Assembly: GCF_902506495.1 (NCBI RefSeq)
Contig: NZ_LR733263.1
Span: 227,372-291,371 of the forward strand
Source: Pseudomonas sp. 8O
GTDB taxonomy: Bacteria > Pseudomonadota > Gammaproteobacteria > Pseudomonadales > Pseudomonadaceae
Reading direction: 5' to 3'
Length of the DNA stretch: 64,000 nucleotides
Both the position numbers and the translations under genes were made by a program. Below are positions 8,655 to 18,260 of the stretch, piece by piece (positions within the stretch are counted from its first letter, which is position 1; every line of letters begins with the position of its first letter). The notes under the pieces are model-generated. The model saw only the letters and a list, made by a program, of their open reading frames with translations, had not been told where the DNA came from and searched no databases.

Positions 8655-10136
8655 TCAACCGATGGCGGCCAGCAGCTTCTCCCACTCCTTGGCCTCTTTC
8701 TTCGAGGTGCCGCCGAGCAACTCCAGCGCCTGACGCAGGCGGAAGCGCGTCAGGTCAGGGCCGAGGATTTCCATGGCGTCGAGCACGGAAACCGAGCTGG
8801 CCTGGCCGGTGATCGCCGCGAACATCAGCGGCATGGCATCACGCAGCTTCAGCTCCAGATGCTCGACCACCGCCTGAATGCAACCGGTGATGCGATCCTT
8901 TTCCCACTGACGCAGCGACTCGAGCTTCCACAGGATCAGTTGCATCAGCTGGCGCACCTGATCGGCCGAGAGTTTCTTGTGCTCGAACAGCTTGGCGTCC
9001 AGATTCAGGCCACCGGAGAAGAAGAAGCCCGCCAGCGGTGCGATCTGGCTGAACGTCTCCACCCTGCCCTGAACGTGCGGCGCGATCTTCATCAGGTAGT
9101 CGGGATTGAGCGCCCACTTCTGCACTTCGGCAGCGAAGGTTTCTACCGGCAGCTCGCGCAGCCATTGGCCGTTGAGCCAGGACAGCTTCTCCAGGTCGAA
9201 GATCGGCCCGCCCAGCGACACGCGGTTGATGTCGAAGTGCTCGATCATCTCGGCGAGCGAGAACTTCTCGCGCTCGTCCGGCATCGACCAGCCCATGCGG
9301 CCGAGGTAGTTGAGCATGGCCTGCGGCAGGTAGCCCATGCGCTCGTAGAAGGTGATGCTGGTGGGGTTCTTGCGCTTGGACAGCTTGCTCTTGTCCGGAT
9401 TGCGCAGCAGCGGCATGTAGCACAGCGCCGGCTGCTCCCAACCGAAGTATTCGTAGAGCTTGATCAGCTTGGGCGCCGACGGTAGCCACTCCTCGCCACG
9501 CAGCACATGGGTGATGCCCATCAGGTGGTCATCGACCACGTTGGCCAGGAAGTAGGTGGGCAGGCCGTCGGCCTTCATCAGCACCTGCATGTCCATGCGA
9601 TCCCATGGGATCTCGACGTTGCCACGCAGCATGTCCGGCACCACGCAAACGCCTTCGCTCGGTACCTTCATGCGCACCACATGGGACTCGCCTGCGGCGA
9701 TGCGGCGCTGCGCCTCGGCCGGCTCCAGATGCATGCAGTGACCGTCGTAGCGCGGGGTTTCCTTGTTGGCCATCTGCTGCGCGCGCACTTCGTCGAGGCG
9801 CTCGGCTGAGCAGAAGCACGGGAAGGCATGGCCTTTGCCGACCAGCTCGTCCGAGTATTTCTTGTAGATCTCGCCACGCTCGCTCTGCCGGTACGGACCG
9901 TGCGGGCCGCCAACATCCGGGCCCTCGTCCCATTCGATGCCCAGCCAGCGCAGTGCATCGAAAATCTGCTGTTCGGACTCACGAGTCGAGCGAACCTGGT
10001 CGGTGTCTTCGATGCGCAGGATGAACTGGCCACCGTGCTGACGAGCGAAGCACAGGTTGAACAACGCGATATAGGCGGTGCCGACATGGGGGTCGCCAGT
10101 GGGCGATGGCGCGATACGGGTACGGACGGTGGTCAT
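8655..10136 (-). CDS. gltX: Glutamyl-tRNA synthetase
   Basis: This 493-residue class I synthetase charges tRNA-Glu with glutamate. The HIGH motif is HVGT at residues 17-20 inside [19 protein letters not shown], and the KMSKS motif appears as [10 protein letters not shown]. The C-terminal third is the helical anticodon-binding domain. Length is normal for the family. It lies about 150 bases upstream of the promoter of an operon holding three copies of its own substrate tRNA, on the same strand, an arrangement I recall from P. aeruginosa too. Read-through from gltX into the tRNAs is possible because no obvious terminator separates them. Confidence 0.97.
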   Translation of the reverse strand: MTTVRTRIAPSPTGDPHVGTAYIALFNLCFARQHGGQFILRIEDTDQVRSTRESEQQIFDALRWLGIEWDEGPDVGGPHGPYRQSERGEIYKKYSDELVGKGHAFPCFCSAERLDEVRAQQMANKETPRYDGHCMHLEPAEAQRRIAAGESHVVRMKVPSEGVCVVPDMLRGNVEIPWDRMDMQVLMKADGLPTYFLANVVDDHLMGITHVLRGEEWLPSAPKLIKLYEYFGWEQPALCYMPLLRNPDKSKLSKRKNPTSITFYERMGYLPQAMLNYLGRMGWSMPDEREKFSLAEMIEHFDINRVSLGGPIFDLEKLSWLNGQWLRELPVETFAAEVQKWALNPDYLMKIAPHVQGRVETFSQIAPLAGFFFSGGLNLDAKLFEHKKLSADQVRQLMQLILWKLESLRQWEKDRITGCIQAVVEHLELKLRDAMPLMFAAITGQASSVSVLDAMEILGPDLTRFRLRQALELLGGTSKKEAKEWEKLLAAIG

Positions 10137-10169
10137 GAATGCTCTCGGAAGGAAGACACGAGGTTTGAA

Positions 10170-11090
10170 TCAAGCGGGCGATGTTAGCAGGCCGACGGCC
10201 CCCGGCTCCAGCAACCCGCCACGGGTGATCGGCAAGCTGGCGATGAGGAAGTCGAGAAAGGTCTTGACCTTCATCGCCTGGAAGCGCCGCGAAGGGTAGA
10301 TGGCGTACACCTCTCCCACCGGCAGGCGCGCCTCGGGCAGCAGCTCGACCAGACGCCCGCTGCGCACCGCCTCCTCACTGATCATCACCGGCAACCCGCA
10401 AATCCCGGCTCCTGCCAGCGTCGCCTCACGGGCGAAGGTGATGTTGTTGCAGGTCATCACCCGCTGGCACGGCAGATGCTCGCCCAACAGCGGCCAGTAA
10501 CGCGGAGCGTCATGCTGCAGGAGTATCGCCCGATGCCCCTCCAGCCCGGCAACGCTGCGCGGCGTCCCGTGCGCAGCGAGATACGCAGGACTGGCGCACA
10601 GACGCCGGCCACTTTCGAACAACTTGCGCGCGATCAGCGTGGAGTCCTGCGGCTGGCCGACCTGGATGGCGATATCCACGCCCTCCTCCAGAGGGTCCAC
10701 GGATCGCGAAGTCAGCTCCACCTCGGCGTCGATCTGCGGGTACTGACGCATGAACTCGCCCAGCACTCGCCCGAGAAACAGCTGGCCGAACTCGATCGGT
10801 GAAGTGATGCGTAGCAGTCCGGACGGCTCGCGCTGCAGTTGCATCACTGCCTGCTCGGCCTCGGCGAAGTCGAGCATGATCTGCCGGCAACGCTCGTAGT
10901 AAGCCTGCCCCACCTCGGTCAGGCGCAACTTGCGCGTGGTGCGATTGAGCAGACGTACGCCAAGACGCTCTTCCAGCAACGCGATACGCCGGCTCACCGT
11001 CGATTTCTGCATCCCCAGGCTGGTCGCCGCCTGCGTGAAACTGTGGCACTCCACCACCCGGGTGAAAATCAAAGCATCATCCAGCCCCAT
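10170..11090 (-). CDS. LysR-family transcriptional regulator
   Basis: A 306-residue LysR regulator: winged helix-turn-helix at residues 1-60 (FTQAATSLGMQKSTVSRRIALLEERLGVRLLNR) and a periplasmic-binding-protein-like effector domain after it. The recognition helix has KSTVSRRI. It is divergent from the EmrA/EmrB-like pump genes and shares a 107-base control region with them, so it is the likely pump regulator. It matches the place of the LysR gene next to the same pump genes in P. aeruginosa as I recall it (PA3135). Confidence 0.9.
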   Translation of the reverse strand: MGLDDALIFTRVVECHSFTQAATSLGMQKSTVSRRIALLEERLGVRLLNRTTRKLRLTEVGQAYYERCRQIMLDFAEAEQAVMQLQREPSGLLRITSPIEFGQLFLGRVLGEFMRQYPQIDAEVELTSRSVDPLEEGVDIAIQVGQPQDSTLIARKLFESGRRLCASPAYLAAHGTPRSVAGLEGHRAILLQHDAPRYWPLLGEHLPCQRVMTCNNITFAREATLAGAGICGLPVMISEEAVRSGRLVELLPEARLPVGEVYAIYPSRRFQAMKVKTFLDFLIASLPITRGGLLEPGAVGLLTSPA

Positions 11091-11197
11091 GATTGTTCCT
11101 CATACGCAACAAAGCATGCCAAGCCGAGAGTCTACTAGCGAAAAGGGAACGCTGTTAAATTTACTTACATTTCTCCGACGCATCCCGAGCCTCAAGC

Positions 11198-12247
11198 ATG
11201 CCCGCCAAACTGCAACGCCGCCTTCTTGTATTCGTGATCCTGCTGGCGTTGATCGCCGGCGCCCTGCTCGCCCACTGGCTACTGATCGGTCGCTACCACG
11301 AGAGCACGGACAACGCATACGTGCAGGGCGAGATCACTCGCGTCTCCAGCCAGTTGAACGCACGAATCGAGAAAGTACTGGTACGTGACAACCAACACGT
11401 GGAGGCCGGCCAACTGCTGGCCGTTCTGGAGGACGCCGACTTCCGGCTGGCTCGCCAGCGCGCCCTCGCGGCTCTGCAAACCCATCAGGCCGAGCGCGCC
11501 CAGGCGCAGAGCAAACTCGACCAGCAGGCCAGCCTGATTGCCGCCAGCCAGGCCGACGTCGCCGCCAGCCAGGCCACACTGGACCGCTCCAGGCTCGATC
11601 TCGGCCGCGCACAGGCCCTGCGCAAACCGGGTTACGTCTCCGAAGAACGCGTCACTACCCTGGCCGCCGACAACCGCGTAGCCCGCTCGCAAGTAGCCAA
11701 AGCCCAGGCCGACCTACAGGCTCAGCGTCAGCAGATCGCCAGCCTGGAAGCCGAGCTCAAGCGCCTGGACGCACTGATTCTTTCCGCCCAGGCCGACCTG
11801 GAACAGGCCGACCTCAACCTCTCGCGCACGCAAATCCATGCGCCAATCAGCGGCCTTGTCGGCCAACGCTCCGCGCGCGAAGGCCAGGTGGTGCAGAGCG
11901 GCGCCTACCTGCTGTCGCTGGTGCCGGATCAGGACATCTGGATCCAGGCCAACTTCAAGGAAACCCAGATCGGCCGCATGCGCCCGGGACAGAAAGCCCA
12001 ATTGTTGTTCGACAGCTACCCCGATACGCCGATCGAAGGCCGCATCGACAGCCTGTTCGCCGCCTCCGGCGCGCAGTTCAGCCTGCTGCCGCCGGACAAC
12101 GCGACCGGCAACTTCACCAAGGTGGTGCAGCGCATTCCGGTCAAGCTGACCTTCGCCGCCGACAATCCGCTGCACGGTCTGATCCGCCCCGGTATGTCGG
12201 TGGAAGTCAGCGTCGACCTGCGTGGCGACGAACACCATGGCGGGTGA
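11198..12247 (+). CDS. EmrA-like membrane fusion (HlyD) protein
   Basis: The 349-residue protein has one N-terminal transmembrane helix (residues ~8-30), the EmrA signature STDNAYVQGEI, a biotinyl-lipoyl half, a long alpha-hairpin coiled coil (~80-190, rich in Gln/Ala) and a second lipoyl half with IHAPISGLVG followed by a beta barrel (PDQDIWIQANFKETQ). It bridges an inner-membrane MFS pump to an outer-membrane channel to expel hydrophobic compounds. No outer-membrane partner lies in this operon. It overlaps the start of the MFS gene by 11 bases. Confidence 0.93.
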   Translation: MPAKLQRRLLVFVILLALIAGALLAHWLLIGRYHESTDNAYVQGEITRVSSQLNARIEKVLVRDNQHVEAGQLLAVLEDADFRLARQRALAALQTHQAERAQAQSKLDQQASLIAASQADVAASQATLDRSRLDLGRAQALRKPGYVSEERVTTLAADNRVARSQVAKAQADLQAQRQQIASLEAELKRLDALILSAQADLEQADLNLSRTQIHAPISGLVGQRSAREGQVVQSGAYLLSLVPDQDIWIQANFKETQIGRMRPGQKAQLLFDSYPDTPIEGRIDSLFAASGAQFSLLPPDNATGNFTKVVQRIPVKLTFAADNPLHGLIRPGMSVEVSVDLRGDEHHGG

Positions 12248-13790
12248 TGCGCTGACCCGCCCCACGGCGGAACCCAGCCGCCGCGACTGGATCGCAGTGA
12301 TGAGCGCCATGCTCGGCGCCTTCATGGCGGTGCTGGATATCCAGATCACCAACTCCTCGCTCAAGGACATCCAGGGCGCGCTGTCCGCCACGCTGGAAGA
12401 AGGCTCGTGGATATCCACCTCCTACCTGGTGGCCGAGATCATCATGATTCCGCTGACCGCCTGGCTGGTGCAGCTGCTCTCGGCGCGGCGCCTGGCGGTT
12501 TGGGTGTCGGTGGGCTTTCTGATCGCATCCTTGCTCTGCTCCCTGGCCTGGAGCCTGGAGAGCATGATCGTGTTCCGCGCACTGCAGGGCTTCACTGGCG
12601 GCGCACTGATCCCACTGGCGTTCACCATGACGCTGATCAAACTGCCCGAGCATCACCGCGCCAAGGGTATGGCCCTGTTCGCCATCACAGCCACCTTCGC
12701 CCCCTCCATCGGCCCGACGCTGGGCGGCTGGCTGACCGAGAACTGGGGCTGGGAATACATCTTCTACATCAACGTGCCGCCCGGCCTGATCATGATTGCC
12801 GGCCTGCTCTATGGCCTGGAAAAGAAGGCGCCGCACTGGGAACTGCTGAAGACCACCGACTACGCCGGCATCGTCACCCTGGGTCTAGGCCTGGGCTGCC
12901 TGCAGGTATTCCTCGAGGAAGGTCATCGCAAGGACTGGCTGGAGTCGCAGCTGATCGTGGGGCTCGGCAGCGTCGCGCTGGTCAGCCTGATCCTGTTCGT
13001 GATCCTGCAGCTCTACCGCCCCCACCCGCTGATCAACCTCGGCGTACTGCGCGAACGAAACTTCGGCCTGGCCAGCATTTCCAGCCTGGGCCTGGGCGTC
13101 GGTCTCTACGGCTCGATCTACGTACTGCCGCTGTACCTGGCGCAGATCCAGGGCTACAACGCCATGCAGATCGGTGAAGTGATCATGTGGATGGGCGTGC
13201 CGCAGCTATTTCTGATTCCGCTGGTGCCCAAGCTGATGAAGATCATCTCGCCGAAATGGCTGTGTGCCCTGGGTTTTGCCCTGTTCGGCGCGGCGAGCTT
13301 CTTCTCCGGGGTACTCAACCTGGACTTCGCCGGCGAACAGTTTCAGCACATCCAGATCATCCGCGCCCTGGGCCAGCCGTTGGTGATGGTCACGGTTTCA
13401 CTGATCGCCACCGCCTACATCCTGCCGCAGGACGCCGGCTCGGCCTCCAGCCTGTTCAACATCCTGCGCAACCTCGGCGGCGCCATCGGCATCGCCCTGC
13501 TCGCCACCTTGCTCGACGCACGCGCCAAGGTCTACTTCGACTACCTGCGCGAATCCATCGTGCCGACCAACCCGCAGGTCGAAGAGCGCCTGCACCTGCT
13601 GACGCAGACGCTGGGCAGCGAACAGGCCGCCCTGGCCAAACTCAGCCAGATCGTGCACGAACAAGCGATCATCATGGCCTACAACGACGCCTTCCATTTC
13701 ATCGGCATCGCCCTGGGCGTGAGCATGCTGGCAATCCTGCTGACGCGAAAGCTGCCGCAGAACATGGCAGGCGGTAGCGCGGCGCATTGA
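12237..13790 (+). CDS. EmrB-like MFS drug transporter (DHA2, 14 TM)
   Basis: About 517 residues with fourteen predicted membrane helices, typical of the DHA2 drug:proton antiporters. Motifs include MLGAFMAVLDIQITNSSL in helix 1, EEGSWISTSYLVAE, and GPTLGGWL at the end of helix 5 (motif C). ATG at 12237 overlaps the end of the fusion-protein gene, implying translational coupling; a GTG at 12222 in the same frame would add five residues. It forms one operon with the fusion protein, controlled by the divergent LysR regulator. The substrate is unknown. Confidence 0.93.
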   Translation: MAGDALTRPTAEPSRRDWIAVMSAMLGAFMAVLDIQITNSSLKDIQGALSATLEEGSWISTSYLVAEIIMIPLTAWLVQLLSARRLAVWVSVGFLIASLLCSLAWSLESMIVFRALQGFTGGALIPLAFTMTLIKLPEHHRAKGMALFAITATFAPSIGPTLGGWLTENWGWEYIFYINVPPGLIMIAGLLYGLEKKAPHWELLKTTDYAGIVTLGLGLGCLQVFLEEGHRKDWLESQLIVGLGSVALVSLILFVILQLYRPHPLINLGVLRERNFGLASISSLGLGVGLYGSIYVLPLYLAQIQGYNAMQIGEVIMWMGVPQLFLIPLVPKLMKIISPKWLCALGFALFGAASFFSGVLNLDFAGEQFQHIQIIRALGQPLVMVTVSLIATAYILPQDAGSASSLFNILRNLGGAIGIALLATLLDARAKVYFDYLRESIVPTNPQVEERLHLLTQTLGSEQAALAKLSQIVHEQAIIMAYNDAFHFIGIALGVSMLAILLTRKLPQNMAGGSAAH

Positions 13791-14144
13791 ACCTACTTTG
13801 CAGGAGCCGCGCCCCGCAGCGAATCGAGAGAACACCGCAAAGCCAAAAGCTTCGCGCCGGGGCGGGGCGGGGCTCGAACAGGACCGTAGCCCGGATGTAA
13901 TCCGGGGAGCCCGGGCTGCTGGCCCCGGATTGCATCCGGGCTACGCGGTCTGCGGTATCAACCTTTGTGGGAGGCGCTTTAGCGGCGATGGTTTGTCGCG
14001 GCTGAAGCCGCTCCTACACACATTCCACAGTCACCGCCCCCTGACGGAGCCGCGCCACGCGGCGAATCGAGAGAACACCGCAGAGCCAAAAGCTTCGCCC
14101 CGGGGCGGGGCTCCTACACGGCAACCCCGCGCCACGCGGCAACA
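13791..14144. repeat. Intergenic repeat island (three repeat families)
   Basis: The 354-base gap between the convergent MFS gene and uvrB contains only repeats. A segment of about 70 bases (GGAGCCGCGCC…GCGAATCGAGAGAACACCGC…AGCTTCGC…GGGGCGGGGC) occurs twice in direct orientation at 13803-13874 and 14046-14112. Between the copies lie an inverted pair GTAGCCCGGATG…CATCCGGGCTAC (13885-13944) and a REP pair with GGCGCTTTAGCGGCGA and TCGCGGCTGAAGCCGCTCCTACA (13968-14018). It sits at the 3' ends of two convergent genes and may also work as their terminator. Confidence 0.85.
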
Positions 14145-16160
14145 TCAAACCTGCAACAACCGATCCCTCAGCTTCTGAATCTCGTCACGCAACTGCGCTG
14201 CGGCCTCGAACTCCAGGTCGCGCGCCAGGGCGTACATCTTCTCTTCCAGCTGACGAATACGCTTGGTGATCTCGCTCGGCGAGCGCAGCTCGTTCTCGTA
14301 ACGCGCGCTCTCCTCCGCCGCCTTGGCCATGCCCTTGCGCTTGTTGCTGCGCGAACCTGGCACCACGGCACCTTCGAGGATGTCCTTGACGTCCTTCTGC
14401 ACGCCCTTGGGCACGATGCCATTGGCTTCGTTGAAGGCGATCTGCTTGGCACGGCGCCGTTCGGTCTCGCCGATGGCGCGCTGCATCGATCCGGTCATGT
14501 TGTCGGCGTAGAGAATCGCCCGGCCGTTGAGGTTACGCGCCGCGCGACCGATGGTCTGGATCAGCGAACGCTCACTACGCAGGAAGCCTTCCTTGTCCGC
14601 ATCGAGAATCGCCACCAGCGACACCTCGGGCATGTCCAGACCCTCGCGCAGCAGGTTGATGCCCACCAGCACATCGAAGGCGCCGAGGCGCAGATCGCGA
14701 ATGATCTCCACCCGCTCGACGGTATCGATGTCCGAATGCAGGTAGCGCACCTTGACGTCATGGTCACCCAGGTAATCGGTCAAATCCTCGGCCATACGCT
14801 TGGTCAGGGTCGTGACCAATACGCGGTCCCCTGCCGCCACGCGCAAACGAATCTCCGAAAGCAGATCATCGACCTGAGTGCGCGCCGGACGCACCTCGAT
14901 CTGCGGGTCGACCAAGCCCGTCGGTCGCACCAACTGCTCTACCACGCGCCCGGCATGCTCGCCCTCATATGGCCCAGGCGTAGCGGAGACGAAAATGGTC
15001 TGCGGGCTGGCCGCCTCCCACTCCTCGAAGCGCATCGGTCGGTTATCCAGCGCAGAAGGCAGACGGAAGCCGTACTCCACCAGCGTCTCCTTGCGCGAGC
15101 GGTCGCCCTTGTACATCGCGCCGACCTGCGGCACCGAGACGTGGGACTCGTCGATCACCAGCAGCGCCTCGTCCGGCAGATAGTCATAAAGAGTGGGCGG
15201 CGGCGCGCCGGATGGGCGACCCGACAGATAACGCGAGTAGTTCTCGATGCCGTTGCAGTATCCCAGCTCGAGGATCATCTCCAGATCGAAGCGCGTGCGC
15301 TGCTCCAGACGCTGCGCCTCCACCAGCTTGTTCGCCCCACGCAGGTACTCCAGGCGCTGCTGCAGTTCGACCTTGATGTGCTCGACAGCCTCCAGCAGCG
15401 TTTCACGCGGCGTGACGTAGTGGCTCTTGGGATAGAAGGTGAAGCGCGGCAGCTTCTGGATCACCTCACCGGTCAACGGGTCGAAGGCGCTGATACTCTC
15501 CACCTCGTCATCGAACAGCTCGACGCGAATGGCTTCGAGATCCGACTCCGCCGGGAAGACATCGATCACATCGCCACGCACGCGGAAGGTGGCACGAGCG
15601 AAATCCATATCGTTGCGCGTGTACTGCAGCTCGGCCAGGCGCCGCAGCAGCGCGCGCTGATCCATCTTGTCGCCACGGTCGAGGTGCAGCACCATTTTCA
15701 GGTACTCCTCGGGGCTGCCCAGGCCATAGATAGATGACACGGTGCAGACCACGATGACGTCCTTGCGCTCGATCAGTGCCTTGGTCGCCGACAGGCGCAT
15801 CTGCTCGATGTGATCGTTGATCGAGGCATCCTTCTCGATGAAGGTGTCCGAAGACGGCACATAGGCTTCCGGCTGGTAGTAGTCGTAGTAGGAGACGAAG
15901 TACTCCACCGCATTGTTCGGGAAGAACGCCTTGAACTCGCCATAAAGCTGCGCAGCCAGGGTCTTGTTCGGCGCCAGAACCAGCGTCGGGCGCTGCACTT
16001 GAGCGATCACGTTGGCGATGGAGAAGGTCTTGCCCGAGCCGGTCACGCCCAGCAGGGTCTGGTGCGACAGACCAGCCTCCAGCCCCTCGACCATCTGCCG
16101 GATCGCCTCGGGCTGATCGCCGGCAGGTTTGAAGCGGGTCACCAACTGAAACTCGGACAT
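14145..16160 (-). CDS. uvrB: Excinuclease ABC subunit B
   Basis: At 671 residues this is normal-length UvrB, the helicase-like damage-verification subunit of nucleotide excision repair. Visible are Walker [11 protein letters not shown] near residue 38, the beta-hairpin region [25 protein letters not shown] for Walker B, helicase motifs VSATPGPYE and QTIGRAARN, and a C-terminal UVR domain ([29 protein letters not shown]) that contacts UvrC. The start [10 protein letters not shown] has a GAGGT ribosome site; an open frame continues 36 codons upstream but lacks family similarity. I saw no clear LexA box upstream. Confidence 0.97.
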   Translation of the reverse strand: MSEFQLVTRFKPAGDQPEAIRQMVEGLEAGLSHQTLLGVTGSGKTFSIANVIAQVQRPTLVLAPNKTLAAQLYGEFKAFFPNNAVEYFVSYYDYYQPEAYVPSSDTFIEKDASINDHIEQMRLSATKALIERKDVIVVCTVSSIYGLGSPEEYLKMVLHLDRGDKMDQRALLRRLAELQYTRNDMDFARATFRVRGDVIDVFPAESDLEAIRVELFDDEVESISAFDPLTGEVIQKLPRFTFYPKSHYVTPRETLLEAVEHIKVELQQRLEYLRGANKLVEAQRLEQRTRFDLEMILELGYCNGIENYSRYLSGRPSGAPPPTLYDYLPDEALLVIDESHVSVPQVGAMYKGDRSRKETLVEYGFRLPSALDNRPMRFEEWEAASPQTIFVSATPGPYEGEHAGRVVEQLVRPTGLVDPQIEVRPARTQVDDLLSEIRLRVAAGDRVLVTTLTKRMAEDLTDYLGDHDVKVRYLHSDIDTVERVEIIRDLRLGAFDVLVGINLLREGLDMPEVSLVAILDADKEGFLRSERSLIQTIGRAARNLNGRAILYADNMTGSMQRAIGETERRRAKQIAFNEANGIVPKGVQKDVKDILEGAVVPGSRSNKRKGMAKAAEESARYENELRSPSEITKRIRQLEEKMYALARDLEFEAAAQLRDEIQKLRDRLLQV

Positions 16161-16242
16161 GCAGTACCTCGACAAATGGCTGTGACGCATCCTCTCGGAC
16201 TGCGTCAAAAGCCATGAATTGCGGGGCGATTCAGCGATAGTT

Positions 16243-16265
16243 CCAGGTAGAGTCAAATTACCTGG
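16243..16265. promoter_or_regulatory. Inverted repeat between uvrB and the aminotransferase
   Basis: CCAGGTA and TACCTGG form perfect 7-bp arms with a 9-base spacer in the divergent control region. It could be an operator or an RNA hairpin. A -10-like TATACT for the aminotransferase lies at 16319-16324, without a convincing -35. Confidence 0.35.
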
Positions 16266-16405
16266 CAAAAGGCCTTAATTCAGGGCTTTGCGCTGTCGCC
16301 CCCTGGATTCAGGGCCGTTATACTAACGCCCCGTTTACGCGCCCCCTAGCGCTTTTGTCGGGGACGCCTGGCCACCCACCCCTCACTCGAGTTGCCGCAC
16401 CCATC

Positions 16406-17602
16406 ATGAGTCTCTTCTCTGCCGTCGAAATGGCTCCGCGCGATCCCATCCTGGGCCTCAACGAAGCATTCAACGCTGACACCCGCACCACCAAGGTCAA
16501 TCTTGGCGTGGGCGTCTACTACAACGAGGAGGGGCGAATTCCGCTGCTGCGCGCCGTCGCAGAAGCCGAAAAAGCGCGTATCGAGGCCCACGCGCCGCGT
16601 GGCTACCTGCCGATCGAAGGCATCGCCGCCTATGACAAGGCCGTGCAAGAACTGCTGTTCGGCAAGGGCGCTGCGCTGATCGAAGCCGGCCGTGTGATCA
16701 CCACCCAGGCCCTGGGCGGTACTGGCGCACTGAAAATCGGCGCCGACTTCCTCAAGCGCCTGCTGCCGGACGCCACCGTGGCCATCAGCGACCCGAGCTG
16801 GGAAAACCACCGTGCCCTGTTCGAGTCCGCCGGCTTCCCGGTGCAGAACTACCGCTACTACGATCCGTTCAGCAACGGCGTGAACCGTGGCGGCATGCTC
16901 GAAGACCTGCGCAACCTGCCGGCCCGCTCCATCGTCGTACTGCACGCCTGCTGCCACAACCCGACTGGCGTCGACCTGCAGCTGGAAGACTGGAAGGCCG
17001 TGCTGGATGTGCTGCGCGAGCGCGAGCACGTACCCTTCCTCGACATCGCCTACCAGGGCTTTGGTGACGGCATCGAGCAGGACGCCGAAGCCGTGCGCCT
17101 GTTCGCCGAGTCGGGCCTGGAGTTCTTCGTCTCCAGCTCCTTCTCCAAGTCGTTCTCGCTGTACGGTGAGCGTGTCGGCGCCCTGTCGCTGGTCACCAGC
17201 AGCCGTGAAGAGTCGACTCGCGTCCTGTCGCAGCTCAAGCGCGTGATCCGCACCAACTACTCCAACCCGCCGACCCACGGTGCCACCGTGGTCGCCAGCG
17301 TACTCAACAGCCCCGAGCTGCGCGCCATGTGGGAAGCCGAGCTGGGCGAAATGCGTGACCGCATTCGCAGCATGCGCCTGGCCATGGTCGAGCAACTGGC
17401 CGCACTGGGCGCCAAGCGCGATTTCGGCTTCGTCGCCGAGCAGCGCGGCATGTTCTCCTACTCCGGCCTCACCGTGGAGCAGGTAGAGCGCCTGAAGGAA
17501 GAGTTCGGCATCTACGCCGTCGGCACCGGCCGCATCTGCGTCGCCGCGCTGAACAAAGGCAACCTGGACAGCGTTACCCGCGCGATCCACGCCGTGCTGT
17601 AA
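16406..17602 (+). CDS. tyrB: Aromatic/aspartate aminotransferase (class I, PLP)
   Basis: A 398-residue fold-type I aminotransferase. The PLP lysine is K248 in SSSFSKSFSLYGERVG; other markers are NLGVGVYY, CCHNPTGVDL, and DIAYQGFG(D) and the substrate-carboxylate arginine near the C-terminus (GRICVAALN). It moves amino groups between aspartate or aromatic amino acids and 2-oxoglutarate. AspC and TyrB are hard to separate by eye; the location beside uvrB matches the gene called tyrB at the edge of the P. aeruginosa O-antigen locus as I recall it. The start MSLFSAVEMAPRDP agrees with the family; it is followed by a strong terminator. Confidence 0.9.
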   Translation: MSLFSAVEMAPRDPILGLNEAFNADTRTTKVNLGVGVYYNEEGRIPLLRAVAEAEKARIEAHAPRGYLPIEGIAAYDKAVQELLFGKGAALIEAGRVITTQALGGTGALKIGADFLKRLLPDATVAISDPSWENHRALFESAGFPVQNYRYYDPFSNGVNRGGMLEDLRNLPARSIVVLHACCHNPTGVDLQLEDWKAVLDVLREREHVPFLDIAYQGFGDGIEQDAEAVRLFAESGLEFFVSSSFSKSFSLYGERVGALSLVTSSREESTRVLSQLKRVIRTNYSNPPTHGATVVASVLNSPELRAMWEAELGEMRDRIRSMRLAMVEQLAALGAKRDFGFVAEQRGMFSYSGLTVEQVERLKEEFGIYAVGTGRICVAALNKGNLDSVTRAIHAVL

Positions 17603-17616
17603 GCCCTAGTGATAAA

Positions 17617-17647
17617 CAAAAACGCCGGCCCATGAGCCGGCGTTTTT
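17617..17647 (+). terminator. Terminator of the aminotransferase gene
   Basis: AAAACGCCGGC, CCATGA loop region, GCCGGCGTTTTT directly follows the stop codon. Confidence 0.92.
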
Positions 17648-17664
17648 GCATGCCCCAACAGTCA

Positions 17665-17726
17665 CTGTAGGAGCGGCTTCAGCCGCGATCCACCACTGCT
17701 GTCGCGGCTAAAGCCCCTCCCACGAC
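17665..17726. repeat. REP pair (GTAGGAGCGGCTTCAGCCGCGA family)
   Basis: Two inverted REP units, TGTAGGAGCGGCTTCAGCCG and TCGCGGCTAAAGCCCCTCCCA, separated by a short spacer. The same family occurs at 13968-14018 and 25293-25372. Confidence 0.85.
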
Positions 17727-17777
17727 ACCACCGCTGAACACCCCGAATTCTGACCACATAGATATCGCGGCAAAGTG

Positions 17778-17805
17778 TTGACTTCTCTTTTTTAATCAGT
17801 AACAT
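17778..17805 (+). promoter_or_regulatory. Promoter of tRNA-Asn
   Basis: TTGACT (17778-17783), a 16-base spacer and TAACAT (17800-17805) give a good sigma-70 promoter ending 12 bases before the tRNA. Confidence 0.85.
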
Positions 17806-17817
17806 ACGCGCCGTTGT

Positions 17818-17893
17818 TCCGCGATAGCTCAGTCGGTAGAGCAAATGACTGTTAATCATTGGGTCCCTGGTTCGAGTCCAGGTCGCGGAGCCA
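17818..17893 (+). tRNA. tRNA-Asn (GTT)
   Basis: A 76-base tRNA with encoded CCA: TCCGCGA acceptor, anticodon loop GACTGTTAATC with GTT, and T arm GGTTCGAGTCC. Its last 22 bases are repeated twice more downstream. Confidence 0.97.
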
Positions 17894-17901
17894 AATTCAA
17901 G

Positions 17902-17927
17902 AACCCAGCCTAACCGCTGGGTTTTTT
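17902..17927 (+). terminator. Terminator after tRNA-Asn (repeated at 18050-18075 and 18198-18223)
   Basis: AACCCAGC…GCTGGGTTTTTT directly after the tRNA. As part of the tandem repeat it is present three times, so read-through transcripts meet two further identical terminators. Confidence 0.88.
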
Positions 17928-17954
17928 ATTGCCTGCGGACTCTCACCAGGGACC

Positions 17955-18209
17955 ATGTCCCAGGTTATTCGCTTCGCTCACCCCTCCGGGGCCGCGCTGA
18001 AGCGCGTTCAGTTGCGCTGTCGAGTCCAGGTCGCGGAGCCAAATTCAAGAACCCAGCCTAACCGCTGGGTTTTTTATTGCCTGCAGACTCTCACCAGGGA
18101 CCATGTCCCAGGTTATTCGCTTCGCACACCCCTCCGGGGCCGCGCTAAAGCGCGTTCAGCTGCGCTGTCGAGTCCAGGTCGCGGAGCCAAATTCAAGAAC
18201 CCAGCCTAA
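17955..18209 (+). other. Possible basic peptide frame inside the tRNA-Asn repeats
   Basis: An ATG in the first repeat opens an 84-codon frame starting MSQVIRFAHPSGAALKR, rich in Arg/Lys; the second repeat has the same start at 18103 (68 codons to 18309). Because 148 is not a multiple of three, successive units are read in different frames. The start has only an AGGGA two bases away. In E. coli the tyrT repeats carry the small basic tpr frame, so the parallel is worth recording, but protein coding is doubtful here. Confidence 0.2.
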
Positions 18210-18260
18210 CCGCTGGGTTTTTTATTGCCTGCGGACTCTCACCAGCCTGCGAAAAACCAG

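Larger units (their letters stand above)
17872..18245 (+). repeat. 148-bp tandem repeats starting with the 3' end of tRNA-Asn
   Basis: Three units in direct order: 17872-18019, 18020-18167 (148 bp each) and a partial 18168-18245. Every unit begins with the last 22 bases of tRNA-Asn including CCA, then the same terminator hairpin and about 95 bases of spacer with GCTTCGC…CCTCCGGGGCCGCGCT. Units differ at only a few positions (for example GCGGACT/GCAGACT, GCTGAAG/GCTAAAG). The architecture is that of the E. coli tyrT locus, whose 178-bp repeats carry 19 bases of the tRNA-Tyr 3' end and yield rtT RNA. Function there is poorly defined. Confidence 0.95.

Noticed and set aside
13791..14144. CRISPR array
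   Set aside because: Repeats are of different families and inverted pairs, without regular spacers or cas genes.
16161..16405. LexA/SOS box for uvrB
   Set aside because: No CTGTATAA…ATACAG-like sequence seen.
16346..17590. 414-codon open frame opposite the aminotransferase gene
   Set aside because: High-GC shadow; the plus-strand frame has all aminotransferase motifs.
17872..18245. CRISPR or prophage attachment array at tRNA-Asn
   Set aside because: Unit length is constant with identical spacers and there is no integrase or phage gene nearby; it is a tandem duplication.
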